Below are positions 45,623-54,422 of a stretch of 64,000 bases of DNA, in pieces. Position numbers and translations under genes: made by a program. Source of the DNA: Oceanospirillum sp047518265 (lineage in GTDB: Bacteria > Pseudomonadota > Gammaproteobacteria > Pseudomonadales > Halomonadaceae); the NCBI GenBank assembly GCA_047518265.1, contig JAKZRG010000053.1, positions 10,375-74,374 of the forward strand, in the 5' to 3' direction. Every line of letters starts with the position of its first letter. Position 1 is the first letter of the stretch. The notes under the pieces are model-generated. The model was not told the DNA's origin. It saw only the letters and a program-made list of their open reading frames with translations, and searched no databases.

Positions 45623-47287
45623 CTAAACGTTGACCTTTAACATCATCTCTGCGGCCCGTTCAGCAATCATAATGGCTGGGGCATTGGTATTGCCGGAAGT
45701 CAGTGTTGGCATAACAGAACAATCGGCGATTCGCAGTCCCTGCACGCCTCTTACCCGCAGCTCTAGATCAACTACTGCCTTATCATCACTGCCCATACGG
45801 CAGGTGCCGACAGGGTGATGTACGGTTGACCCCACCTTGGCGGCAAAATCCAGCATCTGTGTTTCAGTGGAGTGATGACTACCCGGCAGACGTTCCTTGG
45901 CGATCAAACCGGCCAAAGCAGGCTGAGACGCCACTTTTCGGGCAATATTCATACCCTCCAGTGTCAGACGTACATCCTGATCCGTAGACAGATAGTTCAG
46001 TTCAAAGCGGGGATCTGAGTGAGGATCTCGATCACGCAGATATACCCGACCACGGGACTGAGGCCGCAGCACACAGGGGGCTAATGTCAGACCCGGTTCG
46101 GCATGGGGTTTCTTAACCCCTGGCTCGCCAGTGACCGGTAGGCAATGGAATTGAATATCGGGACGTGTGGAATCCGGTGACCCTTTAACAAAGGCACCCA
46201 CTTCGGCACCGGGCAGCGTCATAGCCCCTGTACGAGAAGTAAAGTAGCGGAACACTTCTTTTAAAATACCAAAACCCTGCAAACGATTGTTCAGACTGGG
46301 TACACCTTTTTCTAACTGCCACATCATGGGTACAATAAAGTGATCCTGCAGGTTAGCACCCACTTCATCGTTATCCACCAGAACAGGTATGCCCAGATCA
46401 GTCAGCGCCTTTTTCGGACCAATACCCGAGCGCATCAGAACACGGGGTGAATCCAGCGCTCCGGCACACAAAACAACTTCTTTATCCGTTGTGGCTTCAT
46501 GCAACTTATTTTTTAGTTGATACGCCACACCGCAAACCCGGCCATTTTCTATACGTACCCGATCAACCTGAGCACCGACAACAACCTCCAGATTGGCACG
46601 ATCCCGTACAGGTTCTAAAAAGGCTTTATACGTTGACCAGCGCGCACCATCACGCATGGTGACCTGAAAATACCCCGTACCCTCCTGATCCCCACTATTA
46701 AAATCACTATTGAGCGGATAACCGGATTCGGTGAAAGCTTTAATTACAGAGTCACTCACCGGGTGTTTGTCCGATAGATCGGATACCACCAGAGGCCCGC
46801 CGGTTCCATGCACTTGTGCACCGCCAGATGACATCAACTCACCCCGCTGATCTTCCGAGCGCATAAAGTAAGGCAAGACATCATCCCAGCCCCAACCGGT
46901 TGCACCGGCTTGGGCCCAACTATCGTAATCCTCACGCTGCCCACGCACATACAACATACCGTTTACAGTGGAACAACCGCCTAATATACGGCCACGGGGT
47001 AGAATATGTTCACGGTTATTGGTATTCGCTTCCGGCTCAGAACTGTAAAGCCAACTGTAACGGGTATCCTGGGTAATCTTGCCCCAACCTGCAGGCATGC
47101 GGGTCATCAGATCTTCTTTTTTGCTGCCCGCTTCCAGCAGTAAGACTCTATTTTTGGGGTCAGCACTCAAACGGTTGGCCATAACACAACCTGCAGAACC
47201 GCCCCCGATAACAATATAATCGTAGGTTTTGCCTTTTACCGTTATAGGTCCTGTTACTGTATTAGATAGAGGATTAGCTGCACTCAT
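45623..47287 (-). CDS. GMC family oxidoreductase (choline/alcohol dehydrogenase type)
   Basis: 554 residues. FAD motif YDYIVIGGGSAGCVMANRLS near residues 22-41; GMC signature region GRILGGCSTVNGMLYVRGQ; second signature GALDSPRVLMRSGIGP; C-terminal catalytic His in HHPVGTCRMGSD. Oxidises an alcohol to an aldehyde or ketone using FAD. No choline-related neighbours are seen, so the substrate is more likely an alcohol of the local catabolic pathway. It is followed on the same strand by crotonase and sulfatase genes and preceded by a small membrane protein gene. Confidence 0.9.
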   Translation of the reverse strand: MSAANPLSNTVTGPITVKGKTYDYIVIGGGSAGCVMANRLSADPKNRVLLLEAGSKKEDLMTRMPAGWGKITQDTRYSWLYSSEPEANTNNREHILPRGRILGGCSTVNGMLYVRGQREDYDSWAQAGATGWGWDDVLPYFMRSEDQRGELMSSGGAQVHGTGGPLVVSDLSDKHPVSDSVIKAFTESGYPLNSDFNSGDQEGTGYFQVTMRDGARWSTYKAFLEPVRDRANLEVVVGAQVDRVRIENGRVCGVAYQLKNKLHEATTDKEVVLCAGALDSPRVLMRSGIGPKKALTDLGIPVLVDNDEVGANLQDHFIVPMMWQLEKGVPSLNNRLQGFGILKEVFRYFTSRTGAMTLPGAEVGAFVKGSPDSTRPDIQFHCLPVTGEPGVKKPHAEPGLTLAPCVLRPQSRGRVYLRDRDPHSDPRFELNYLSTDQDVRLTLEGMNIARKVASQPALAGLIAKERLPGSHHSTETQMLDFAAKVGSTVHHPVGTCRMGSDDKAVVDLELRVRGVQGLRIADCSVMPTLTSGNTNAPAIMIAERAAEMMLKVNV

Positions 47288-47313
47288 GATTAATATCCCT
47301 TTGCCTTATCCGT

Positions 47314-47826
47314 TTAAGCGGTCTGTTTACGTGAAGCGTCAATCAGCGCCCACCAAGCAATTAACGCCGTAATCACAGCCCCCAAAACAGCAGCAAAACC
47401 GGCTTTAAACCAAAGAAAATCAGTAAGCGCTAACGTGTCAGGGCCAACAAAGTGCCACAAAGCCAATACCGGTACTGCGGCAAAGAACACCCCTATCAGA
47501 CCGGCAATTAACCCACGCATGAAGCTTGAATTCGCAGGTAAGCGAGCATCTGACAGCACAGGGGTTTGTATCGGGGTCAGTGCGCCACTACGTACTTTTT
47601 TGGCGATAATCGGTGTCACAATCAGGCAGGTAATCAGGGGTAATAAAAGAGCCGTTGCGATGGTATCTACGCCAATACTGGCTTCACCCCATTCACTGCC
47701 CCACATGGGCAGAAACTCCAACTCACGGTTTAACCACCAGGCAATACCACCATTAATAATAAAGTTGCAGCAACCTGGGATCAGTCCCTGATCCACCGTC
47801 AGAAAACGCTTATATGAAACACTCAT
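47314..47826 (-). CDS. Hypothetical four-helix membrane protein
   Basis: 170 residues from ATG at 47826 with AAGG seven bases upstream; the frame extends 39 codons further, but that part overlaps the control region. Membrane segments at about 15-35, 55-75, 105-125 and 135-155. No family recognised. It starts the minus-strand arm from the divergent control region and is 26 bases before the GMC gene, so it is likely translated with it; a transport or sensing role is possible. Confidence 0.6.
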   Translation of the reverse strand: MSVSYKRFLTVDQGLIPGCCNFIINGGIAWWLNRELEFLPMWGSEWGEASIGVDTIATALLLPLITCLIVTPIIAKKVRSGALTPIQTPVLSDARLPANSSFMRGLIAGLIGVFFAAVPVLALWHFVGPDTLALTDFLWFKAGFAAVLGAVITALIAWWALIDASRKQTA

Positions 47827-48219
47827 GAGAAACCTTACCGATTTATTGTGGCCGGACATACGTACAGCCTGATTGTTTTGGAGGTACATACCTAAACAAA
47901 AGTATTTCGATATTCTCCAACCGGCGGGCAAGGAATAAGGCAATTTTTGTAGAAAAACTTCTGTTTAGGTGCCTAAACCTGCACTGGCCTATGTTTTTAT
48001 CATCACAAAACTGGAACCTTATAAAGGAGTGATTAAAAGCAAAAAAAGCACTAACAGGTATTGGTGACCCGAGTATGTTTCGGCTGGCAAGACGGCCGCA
48101 TCGTCCAGTTAGACTAGACTTGACACTATAAATAATATGAATAGATCAGCATTCAAAAAATAAAGTTCGAATATAGTTCTCCGCAGGTTAGCCTTAAGAA
48201 AAGACCAACTAAAGGGTAT
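47827..48219. promoter_or_regulatory. Divergent control region with perfect palindrome
   Basis: Between the two arms of the catabolic cluster. GTTTAGG-TG-CCTAAAC at 47963-47978 is a perfect 7-bp inverted repeat with 2-base spacer, and a half-site CCTAAAC recurs at 47891-47897. This fits a repressor operator (TetR-like spacing) controlling both directions. No regulator gene is adjacent. Confidence 0.5.
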
Positions 48220-49434
48220 ATGGCCATGACTGAAGCCTATATTTATGACCACGTAAGAACACCGCGCGGTAAGGGTAAATCCGACGGCGCACTGCACGAA
48301 GTGACACCGGTTCAATTAGCCTCTCAAGTACTGCAGGCATTACGTGATCGTAATCAGCTGGATACAGATCTGGTAGAAGACGTGATTCTGGGCTGTGTCA
48401 TTCCCGTGGGTGAACAAGGCGGTAATATCGCCCGTATCGCTGCCTTAAATGCCGACTACTCACAAACGGTACCCGGCATGCAGGTTAACCGCTACTGCGG
48501 TTCCGGTCTGGAAGCCATTAACTTAGCGGTTGCTAAGGTCGCGTCAGGTCAGGTTGATCTGGCTATCGGTGGTGGTGTTGAGAGCATGTCTCGTGTGCCA
48601 ATGGGATCTGACGGTGGCGCTTGGGCCACTGATCCACAAGTGGCCTTTAAAACCAGTTTTGTTATGCAAGGCATCAGCGCCGATCTATTAGCCACTAAAT
48701 ATGGCCTAACCCGCGAACAGTGTGATCAGTATGCGGTTGAGAGTCAGCAACTGGCGGCAGCAGCACAAAAGGAAGGTCGCTTTAACCACTCTATTATTGC
48801 GGTAAACGATATTCTGGGTTTACCGGTATTAGAGCAAGACGAAATTATCCGCGCTGAAACCACCTTGGAGAATCTGTCTGCGCTTTCTCCTGCCTTTAGC
48901 AAAATGGGCGCTCAGGCCGGTTTCGATTCTATTGCCCTGCAACGTTACCCTCAGTTTGAAAAAGTAAACCACGTACACCATGCCGGTAATAGTTCAGGCA
49001 TTGTGGATGGCGCCTCTGCGGTACTGATCGGCACTAAAGCCATGGGTGAAAAGCTAGGCCTTAAACCCCGTGCCCGTATTGTCAGCACGGCTACCATAGG
49101 CTCCGAACCCACCATTATGCTGGACGGTCCAGCCGTATCCGCCCGCAAAGCACTGGCCAAGGCCGGTATGACCCCAGCAGATATTGGTTTATGGGAGCTG
49201 AATGAAGCCTTCTCTTCTGTTGTTCTGGCCTTTATGCAAGAACTCGATATTCCTCGCGACAAGATCAATGTGAATGGCGGTGCTATCGCTATGGGTCACC
49301 CTCTGGGTGCCACTGGCGGTATGATTCTGGGCACCTTGCTGGATGAGATGGAGCGTCAAAACGTCTCTACTGGTTTGGTCAGTCTGTGTGAAGCCGCAGG
49401 TATGGCGTCTTCCACCATCATTGAGCGTCTATAA
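48220..49434 (+). CDS. Acetyl-CoA C-acetyltransferase (thiolase, FadA-like)
   Basis: 404 residues (an ATG at 48226 would give 402). Active-site Cys in NRYCGSGLEAINLA, His in AIAMGHPLGATGG, and second Cys in SLCEAAGMASSTIIE. The second thiolase of the window. It is followed 14 bases later by a FadB-like multifunctional protein, so the pair can carry out hydration, dehydrogenation and thiolysis of enoyl-CoA. First gene of the plus-strand arm. Confidence 0.9.
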   Translation: MAMTEAYIYDHVRTPRGKGKSDGALHEVTPVQLASQVLQALRDRNQLDTDLVEDVILGCVIPVGEQGGNIARIAALNADYSQTVPGMQVNRYCGSGLEAINLAVAKVASGQVDLAIGGGVESMSRVPMGSDGGAWATDPQVAFKTSFVMQGISADLLATKYGLTREQCDQYAVESQQLAAAAQKEGRFNHSIIAVNDILGLPVLEQDEIIRAETTLENLSALSPAFSKMGAQAGFDSIALQRYPQFEKVNHVHHAGNSSGIVDGASAVLIGTKAMGEKLGLKPRARIVSTATIGSEPTIMLDGPAVSARKALAKAGMTPADIGLWELNEAFSSVVLAFMQELDIPRDKINVNGGAIAMGHPLGATGGMILGTLLDEMERQNVSTGLVSLCEAAGMASSTIIERL

Positions 49435-49448
49435 GAGGAGTACTGGAT

Positions 49449-51623
49449 ATGATCAATTATTTTAAATACGCCGTCGATAGCGACGGTATTTGCACCCTGA
49501 CCATCGACCAGCCTGGCTCCAGCACCAATGTGATGGACCAGAACTTTATCGATAGCTTCCGCGCGGGTCTGGATCGTGCCTTTGCCGATGATACCGTTAA
49601 AGGCATTATCCTGACCTCGGCTAAAAGCTCCTTTGTGGCCGGTGCCGATCTAAAGTCACTGGAAAGCACCCTGACCGAAAAACAGGATGCGAAAGAACTG
49701 TTTGAAAAATGCTGGAGCTTCTCCAGTTTATTACGCCAGATGGAAACCTCCGGTAAACCCGTAGTGGCTGCCTTAAATGGCCCAGCACTGGGCGGTGGTT
49801 TTGAGATTGCCTTAGCCTGTCACCACCGTATCGCCGTGGATAGCCGTAAAATGATGGTGGGTTTACCGGAAATTGGCGTGGGTCTATTACCCGGCGCTGG
49901 TGGTACTCAGCGCTATATGCGTATTCTGGGTGTGGCTAAAGCTTTGCCATTACTGCTACAGGGTCGTCAGTTAAAAGCCGACAAGGCCCATGAAAAAGGT
50001 CTGCTGGATCAACTGACCTCAGCCGAGAACCTGTTGGCCGCCGCTAAACAATGGTTGCTTGAAGACGGCAACGCTGAGCAGCCTTGGGATAAAAAAGGTT
50101 TCCGTATACCAGGCGGCAATAGCCTGCAGCAACCGGAACTGGCGCAACTGTTTATGGGTACGGCATCCAATCTACAAGCCACCACCTATTACAATATGCC
50201 TGCGCCACTGGCCATTACCTCTTGTCTGTATGAGGGCATGCAGTTGCCAATGGATAAGGCCCTGCGTGTTGAGTGCAAATACTTTGTGCAACTGAACCTG
50301 GATTCCGTTGCCGGGAATATGGTGCGCACCGCCTTTATCAATAAATCCAAGGCCGACAATCTGATTCGCCGTCCTGAAGGTATCGAAAAGCAGATTCATC
50401 AGAAGATCGGTGTCCTGGGTGCTGGCCTGATGGGTGCGGGTATCGCCTTTAATGCCGCTAAAGTGGGTATTGATGTGGTACTGATCGACCGTGATCAAGC
50501 CGCTGCCGATAAGGGTAAAGCCTATACGGAAACCCATCTGCAAAAAGATCTAAGCCGTGGCCGCACGACACAAGAGAAGATGGACGCCATTTTATCTCGT
50601 ATTACTGCAACGACGGATTACAAGCAACTGAGCGATGTCACTCTGGTGGTTGAAGCGGTGTTTGAAGATCGCGGTGTTAAAGCTGAGGTATTTGCTCAAG
50701 CCGAAGCGGTACTGCCCAAAGATGCGGTACTGGCCACCAATACCTCGGCTCTGCCAGTGACGGGCTTAGCTGAAACCACACAACAGCCGGACAATATGAT
50801 CGGTCTGCACTTCTTCTCACCGGTAGAGCGTATGCCGCTGGTAGAAGTGATTCGTGGCAAACAAACCTCGGACAGAACCGTGGCTCATGCCCTGGATTTT
50901 GTTGCCCAACTGTTTAAAACCCCAATTCTGGTGAACGACAGCCGTGGCTTCTTTACCAGCCGCTTCTTTGGTGCCTTCCTGAATGAAGGTGTCACCATGG
51001 TCGCTGAGGGCATCAATCCTGCTCTGATCGAAAATGCCGCCCGCCATCTGGGTTATCCGGTAGGTCCGCTATCCATTTCTGATGAGGTGGGTTTGGATCT
51101 GGCCTACAAGGGTGCCGTTCAGGCACAGCAAGATCTGGGTGATGACTTTGAAGAAGGATCATCTGTGCCCATCATCACTCGCCTGGTGACCGAATATGAA
51201 CGTCACGGTCGTAAAAATGGCAAGGGTTTCTATGTCTACGCCGAAGACGGTTCCAAGCAGCTTTGGTCCGGCCTGACGGATATCTGGCCACAGTTGCCAG
51301 AAGATCAGCAACCCACCGAAAAAGAACTGCAACACCGCATGTTATATGCCCAGCTGGCCGATGCGGCTCGTTGTCTGGCCGATAACGTCCTGACTGCTCC
51401 GGCGGATGGTGATATCGGTGGCTGTTTTGGTGTCGGTTTTCCGCTGTATATGGGCGGTCCTTTCGCCGCTATGGATACCCTGGGTATCGAACAAGTCGTC
51501 ACTGAATGTGACCGCCTGGCAAAAGGGTATAACCAGAAGCGTTTTGAGATCCCGCAAATGCTGCGCGATATGCTGACGAAGGGCCAAACCTTCTACGGCA
51601 AAAATGCTGTGATGACGGCTTAA
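49449..51623 (+). CDS. Multifunctional enoyl-CoA hydratase/3-hydroxyacyl-CoA dehydrogenase (FadB/FadJ-like)
   Basis: 724 residues. Crotonase domain at about 1-200 (FVAGADLKSLE, GGGFEIALACHHRIA, GLPEIGVGLLPGAGGTQ). NAD-binding 3-hydroxyacyl-CoA dehydrogenase domain at about 320-500 with IGVLGAGLMGAGIAF and GLHFFSPVERMPLVEVI. Dehydrogenase C-terminal domains to 715 (GFFTSRFFGAFLNEG, KNGKGFYVY). AGAGGAGTA is the ribosome-binding site. It performs the second and third beta-oxidation steps and forms a complex with the thiolase encoded just upstream, by analogy to FadBA/FadJI. Confidence 0.92.
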   Translation: MINYFKYAVDSDGICTLTIDQPGSSTNVMDQNFIDSFRAGLDRAFADDTVKGIILTSAKSSFVAGADLKSLESTLTEKQDAKELFEKCWSFSSLLRQMETSGKPVVAALNGPALGGGFEIALACHHRIAVDSRKMMVGLPEIGVGLLPGAGGTQRYMRILGVAKALPLLLQGRQLKADKAHEKGLLDQLTSAENLLAAAKQWLLEDGNAEQPWDKKGFRIPGGNSLQQPELAQLFMGTASNLQATTYYNMPAPLAITSCLYEGMQLPMDKALRVECKYFVQLNLDSVAGNMVRTAFINKSKADNLIRRPEGIEKQIHQKIGVLGAGLMGAGIAFNAAKVGIDVVLIDRDQAAADKGKAYTETHLQKDLSRGRTTQEKMDAILSRITATTDYKQLSDVTLVVEAVFEDRGVKAEVFAQAEAVLPKDAVLATNTSALPVTGLAETTQQPDNMIGLHFFSPVERMPLVEVIRGKQTSDRTVAHALDFVAQLFKTPILVNDSRGFFTSRFFGAFLNEGVTMVAEGINPALIENAARHLGYPVGPLSISDEVGLDLAYKGAVQAQQDLGDDFEEGSSVPIITRLVTEYERHGRKNGKGFYVYAEDGSKQLWSGLTDIWPQLPEDQQPTEKELQHRMLYAQLADAARCLADNVLTAPADGDIGGCFGVGFPLYMGGPFAAMDTLGIEQVVTECDRLAKGYNQKRFEIPQMLRDMLTKGQTFYGKNAVMTA

Positions 51624-51630
51624 GGCTTAA

Positions 51631-51665
51631 GGCTGGAGGCTGGAGGCTGGAGGCTGGAGGCTGGA
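51631..51665 (+). repeat. Tandem repeat, five copies of GGCTGGA
   Basis: Five exact head-to-tail heptamers directly after the FadB-like gene. Likely prone to copy-number change. Confidence 0.95.
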
Positions 51666-51791
51666 AGTGAGTTTTAGCTGCGTTTTATTCTTGGATAGAT
51701 AACACGTCATTAAATCTCTGGGTCCGATATACCCCCTATTATTTCGGAGCACCGAATCCTGCCTTCAGCCTACTTTATTCGCGGCGAGTCA

Positions 51792-51853
51792 CTCGTTCCC
51801 ACGCTCCGCGTGGTAACGCAGGTATGCATTCCCAAGAAGACCATGGGAACGAG
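51792..51853. repeat. Palindromic repeat with CTCGTTCCC/GGGAACGAG ends
   Basis: Perfect 9-bp terminal inverted repeat around GCTCCGCGTGG. Similar GTTCCCACGCTCCGCGTGG elements are widely scattered in gammaproteobacterial intergenic regions. Confidence 0.7.
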
Positions 51854-51884
51854 AGGGAAGTTTTCTACATCGTAATGGACACAA

Positions 51885-51914
51885 GTAGCGTGGATAAGCC
51901 AAAGGCGCATCCGC
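51885..51914 (-). repeat. Dispersed repeat copy 2
   Basis: Reverse-strand copy of the 42765-42795 repeat; one base missing or changed in the CTCTGG part (CTTTGG). Confidence 0.8.
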
Positions 51915-52015
51915 GAATACTCTGTCACTCCTATATTTGGATATGGGTACGCTTTAGTTTAGCGACTTAATTACATCATCGAATACGATAAAAACAATAA
52001 AAGAGAGTACTGATT

Positions 52016-53014
52016 ATGGCCATACCATCACTGTTTAACGGACGCCTAAAATTACCGATTATCGGCGCTCCAATGTTTTTGGCCAGTGGCCCTGAGCTGG
52101 TAATTGCTCAATGCCAAAGCCGCATCGCCGGTTGTTTTCCGGCCCTTAATGCCCGTCCACAAGATACTCTGCACGATTGGATTAAACAGATTAAAACTCA
52201 GCTGGCAGATCACGATAAAACCAACCCTGAAACACCTTCTGCACCTTTTGGCGTCAATCTGATTTTGCACCGCTCCAATGATCGTCAACAAGCGGATCTG
52301 GATACCGTTGTCGAACATCAGGTGCCCCTGGTAGTGACCTCAGTGGGTAAACCCGATGAGGTGGTGAAACGGGTCAATGCCTATGGTGGCTTGGTCTTTC
52401 ATGATGTGATCAGTATCGAACATGCGAAAAAAGCCATTGAAGGTGGTGTGAATGGTTTGATTCTGGTTTGCGCCGGAGCTGGTGGCCACGGTGGCAATCT
52501 ATCGCCCTTTGCCTTCCTGCGTGAAGTCCGCCAGTTCTGGCAAGGCCCAGTGGCTTTAGCCGGTGCCTTATCCGATGGCATGAGCATCCGCGCGGCCGAG
52601 TTAATGGGCGCTGACTTTGCCTATATGGGCACCCGCTTTATCGCCACACAAGAAGCGGCCTCTCCAATCGAGCATAAAACCATGCTGGTTGCAGATGGCA
52701 GCGGCGACATTGTTTATACCCCAGTTTTTAGCGGCATCTCCGCTAATTATCTGCGAAATAGCGTTATCGCTGCTGGTTTAGACCCAAAACAGCTGACAAG
52801 CGGGTCAGCAGAACGCCAGCAAAAAGGCGGAAAAGACAAACTCTTTAGCGATCTGGATCAACAAATTCGACCCTCAGCGAAAGCCTGGAAAGAGATCTGG
52901 TCCGCAGGACAAGGTATAGGTGCCATTAAGGATATCCCTAGCACCCAAGCGCTGATTCAGCGACTGCATCAGGAATATCAACAGGCCGCACAAACATCCT
53001 CAGCTTTTATTTAA
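52016..53014 (+). CDS. Nitronate monooxygenase-like flavoprotein (2-nitropropane dioxygenase family)
   Basis: 332 residues, TIM-barrel FMN enzyme. Conserved: LPIIGAPMFLASGPELV at the N-terminus, GVNLILHRSN, LVCAGAGGHGGN (FMN phosphate-binding region), and MGADFAYMGTRFIATQEA. True nitronate monooxygenases detoxify nitronates, but family members in CoA-degradation clusters (for instance IpdC in steroid degradation) act as flavin reductases on CoA thioesters. Location next to CaiB and two acyl-CoA dehydrogenases makes the latter kind of role plausible. It is 32 bases before the CaiB-like gene. Confidence 0.82.
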   Translation: MAIPSLFNGRLKLPIIGAPMFLASGPELVIAQCQSRIAGCFPALNARPQDTLHDWIKQIKTQLADHDKTNPETPSAPFGVNLILHRSNDRQQADLDTVVEHQVPLVVTSVGKPDEVVKRVNAYGGLVFHDVISIEHAKKAIEGGVNGLILVCAGAGGHGGNLSPFAFLREVRQFWQGPVALAGALSDGMSIRAAELMGADFAYMGTRFIATQEAASPIEHKTMLVADGSGDIVYTPVFSGISANYLRNSVIAAGLDPKQLTSGSAERQQKGGKDKLFSDLDQQIRPSAKAWKEIWSAGQGIGAIKDIPSTQALIQRLHQEYQQAAQTSSAFI

Positions 53015-53046
53015 ACACGTTATAAGAAAAACAAAGGTTAATTAAG

Positions 53047-54186
53047 ATGGCTCAAAATAAACCGCTTTCTGGCGTCCGTGTATTGGACCTGACTCAATTA
53101 TTACCTGGCCCTATGTGTACCCTGCATCTGGCGGATTTAGGTGCGGAAGTCATCAAAATCGAACCACCTAAAGCCGGTGATCCGGTACGGGGCGGTAAAG
53201 GTAAACTCTCCACCATGTTCCTGATGCTAAACCGTAATAAACGTTCATTGGAAGTGGATCTGCGCTCTGATGATGGCCTGGACCTGTTTAAAAAACTGGT
53301 GGCTACCGCAGATGTCTTGGTTGAAGGTTTTCGTCCCGGCGTGACCAACCGCTTGGGTATTGGCTACGAAGCTATGAAGGATATCAATCCACGCTTGGTT
53401 TATTGCTCTATCACAGGTTACGGCCAGGAAGGCCCTCTATCTCAAGCCGCTGGTCACGATATTAACTATCAATCTCTGGCCGGTGTGCTGGAACAAAGCG
53501 GTATTGCCGGTGGTGCACCATCACAGGGTAACTTCCCTATTGCCGATCTGGCGGGCGGCTCCATGTCAGCAGCCACAGGTATTCTGGCAGCACTGTTTGA
53601 TGCCAGCCGTAACGGCCTGGGTCGTCATGTGGATATCGCCATGACCGACTGCCTGATGGCATTGAATATTCTGGCCACAACCGCTTGGCAACAAATCGGT
53701 CGACAAGCTATTCCACGGGGACAGGATTTTCTATCCGGTGGACTGGCCTGTTACAACATCTACGAAACGGCTGACGGCCGTCATCTAGCTGTTGGCGCGG
53801 TGGAAATTAAGTTCTGGATAAACTTCTGTAATGCCGTTGAACGACCTGACATTATCGAAAAAGGTCATCTACCGGGTAAAGAAGGTGCTGAAGCCAAAGC
53901 GGAAGTAGCAGCCATTATCAAACAACAAGATCTGACCCACTGGTCCAATATCTTTGCCGACGCTGATGCCTGCACCACTCCTGTATTGAGACTCGACGAA
54001 GCCCTGAAACAACCCCATGTTGTCGCACGTCAGATGGCCGTTGAATCCGTACACCCGGAAGCCGGTGACTATCTGCAGTACAGCTGCCCATTACGCATGA
54101 CGGGGAATGACTGGCAAGAACCCACGCCAGCACCCGCATTAGGTGCAGATAACGCCGCCATTCGTAAAGAACTGGGTCTGGATTAG
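53047..54186 (+). CDS. CaiB/BaiF family CoA-transferase or alpha-methylacyl-CoA racemase
   Basis: 379 residues. Family III CoA-transferase features: GVRVLDLTQLLPGPMCTLHLADLGAEVIKIE at the N-terminus (broken here for length: DLTQLLPGPMCTLHLADLG), NRNKRSLEVDLRS, FRPGVTNRLGIGY, and NFPIADLAGGSMSAATGILA with the catalytic Asp. Sequence of this type covers both formyl/acyl-CoA transferases and 2-methylacyl-CoA racemases. The neighbourhood of acyl-CoA dehydrogenases favours a racemase for a branched acyl-CoA or a CoA-transfer step. TTAAGATG start with AAAGG upstream. Confidence 0.87.
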   Translation: MAQNKPLSGVRVLDLTQLLPGPMCTLHLADLGAEVIKIEPPKAGDPVRGGKGKLSTMFLMLNRNKRSLEVDLRSDDGLDLFKKLVATADVLVEGFRPGVTNRLGIGYEAMKDINPRLVYCSITGYGQEGPLSQAAGHDINYQSLAGVLEQSGIAGGAPSQGNFPIADLAGGSMSAATGILAALFDASRNGLGRHVDIAMTDCLMALNILATTAWQQIGRQAIPRGQDFLSGGLACYNIYETADGRHLAVGAVEIKFWINFCNAVERPDIIEKGHLPGKEGAEAKAEVAAIIKQQDLTHWSNIFADADACTTPVLRLDEALKQPHVVARQMAVESVHPEAGDYLQYSCPLRMTGNDWQEPTPAPALGADNAAIRKELGLD

Positions 54187-54190
54187 AAGC

Positions 54191-54273
54191 GTAGGTCGGA
54201 TAAGCGGAGCGCCATCCGACGTTTGTAATTGTCGGAAAGCTAACGGAAGGCGCCTTCGGCTTTTCCGACCTAC
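54191..54273. repeat. REP/BIME-like palindromic element
   Basis: Outer inverted repeat GTAGGTCGGA (54191-54200) and TCCGACCTAC (to 54273) enclose two smaller hairpins (GTCGGATAAGC...GCCATCCGAC and a CGCCTTCGGC part). It directly follows the CaiB-like gene. Confidence 0.75.
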
Positions 54274-54422
54274 ATTGGCTGAGTAATTTATCGGGACTTG
54301 TATTTGAAGCTCAAGGGTTGAACTCAACGCCCCTGATTCAACATCGCCTATAAAAACAAATTATGACGGGCCAATGGGATATCACTCCCACTGATCCGCA
54401 AACAGAATTAAAGGATATCAGC

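Larger units (their letters stand above)
51624..52015. other. Intergenic region rich in repeats
   Basis: About 390 bases splitting the plus-strand catabolic arm. It contains a heptamer tandem repeat (51631-51665), a GTTCCC-type palindrome (51792-51853) and a dispersed repeat copy (51885-51914). No gene. AGAGAGTACTG precedes the next start. Confidence 0.6.

Noticed and set aside
45623..47287. Choline dehydrogenase of the betaine pathway
   Set aside because: No betaine aldehyde dehydrogenase, BetI or choline transporter gene is adjacent; the context is CoA catabolism, so a general GMC call is safer.
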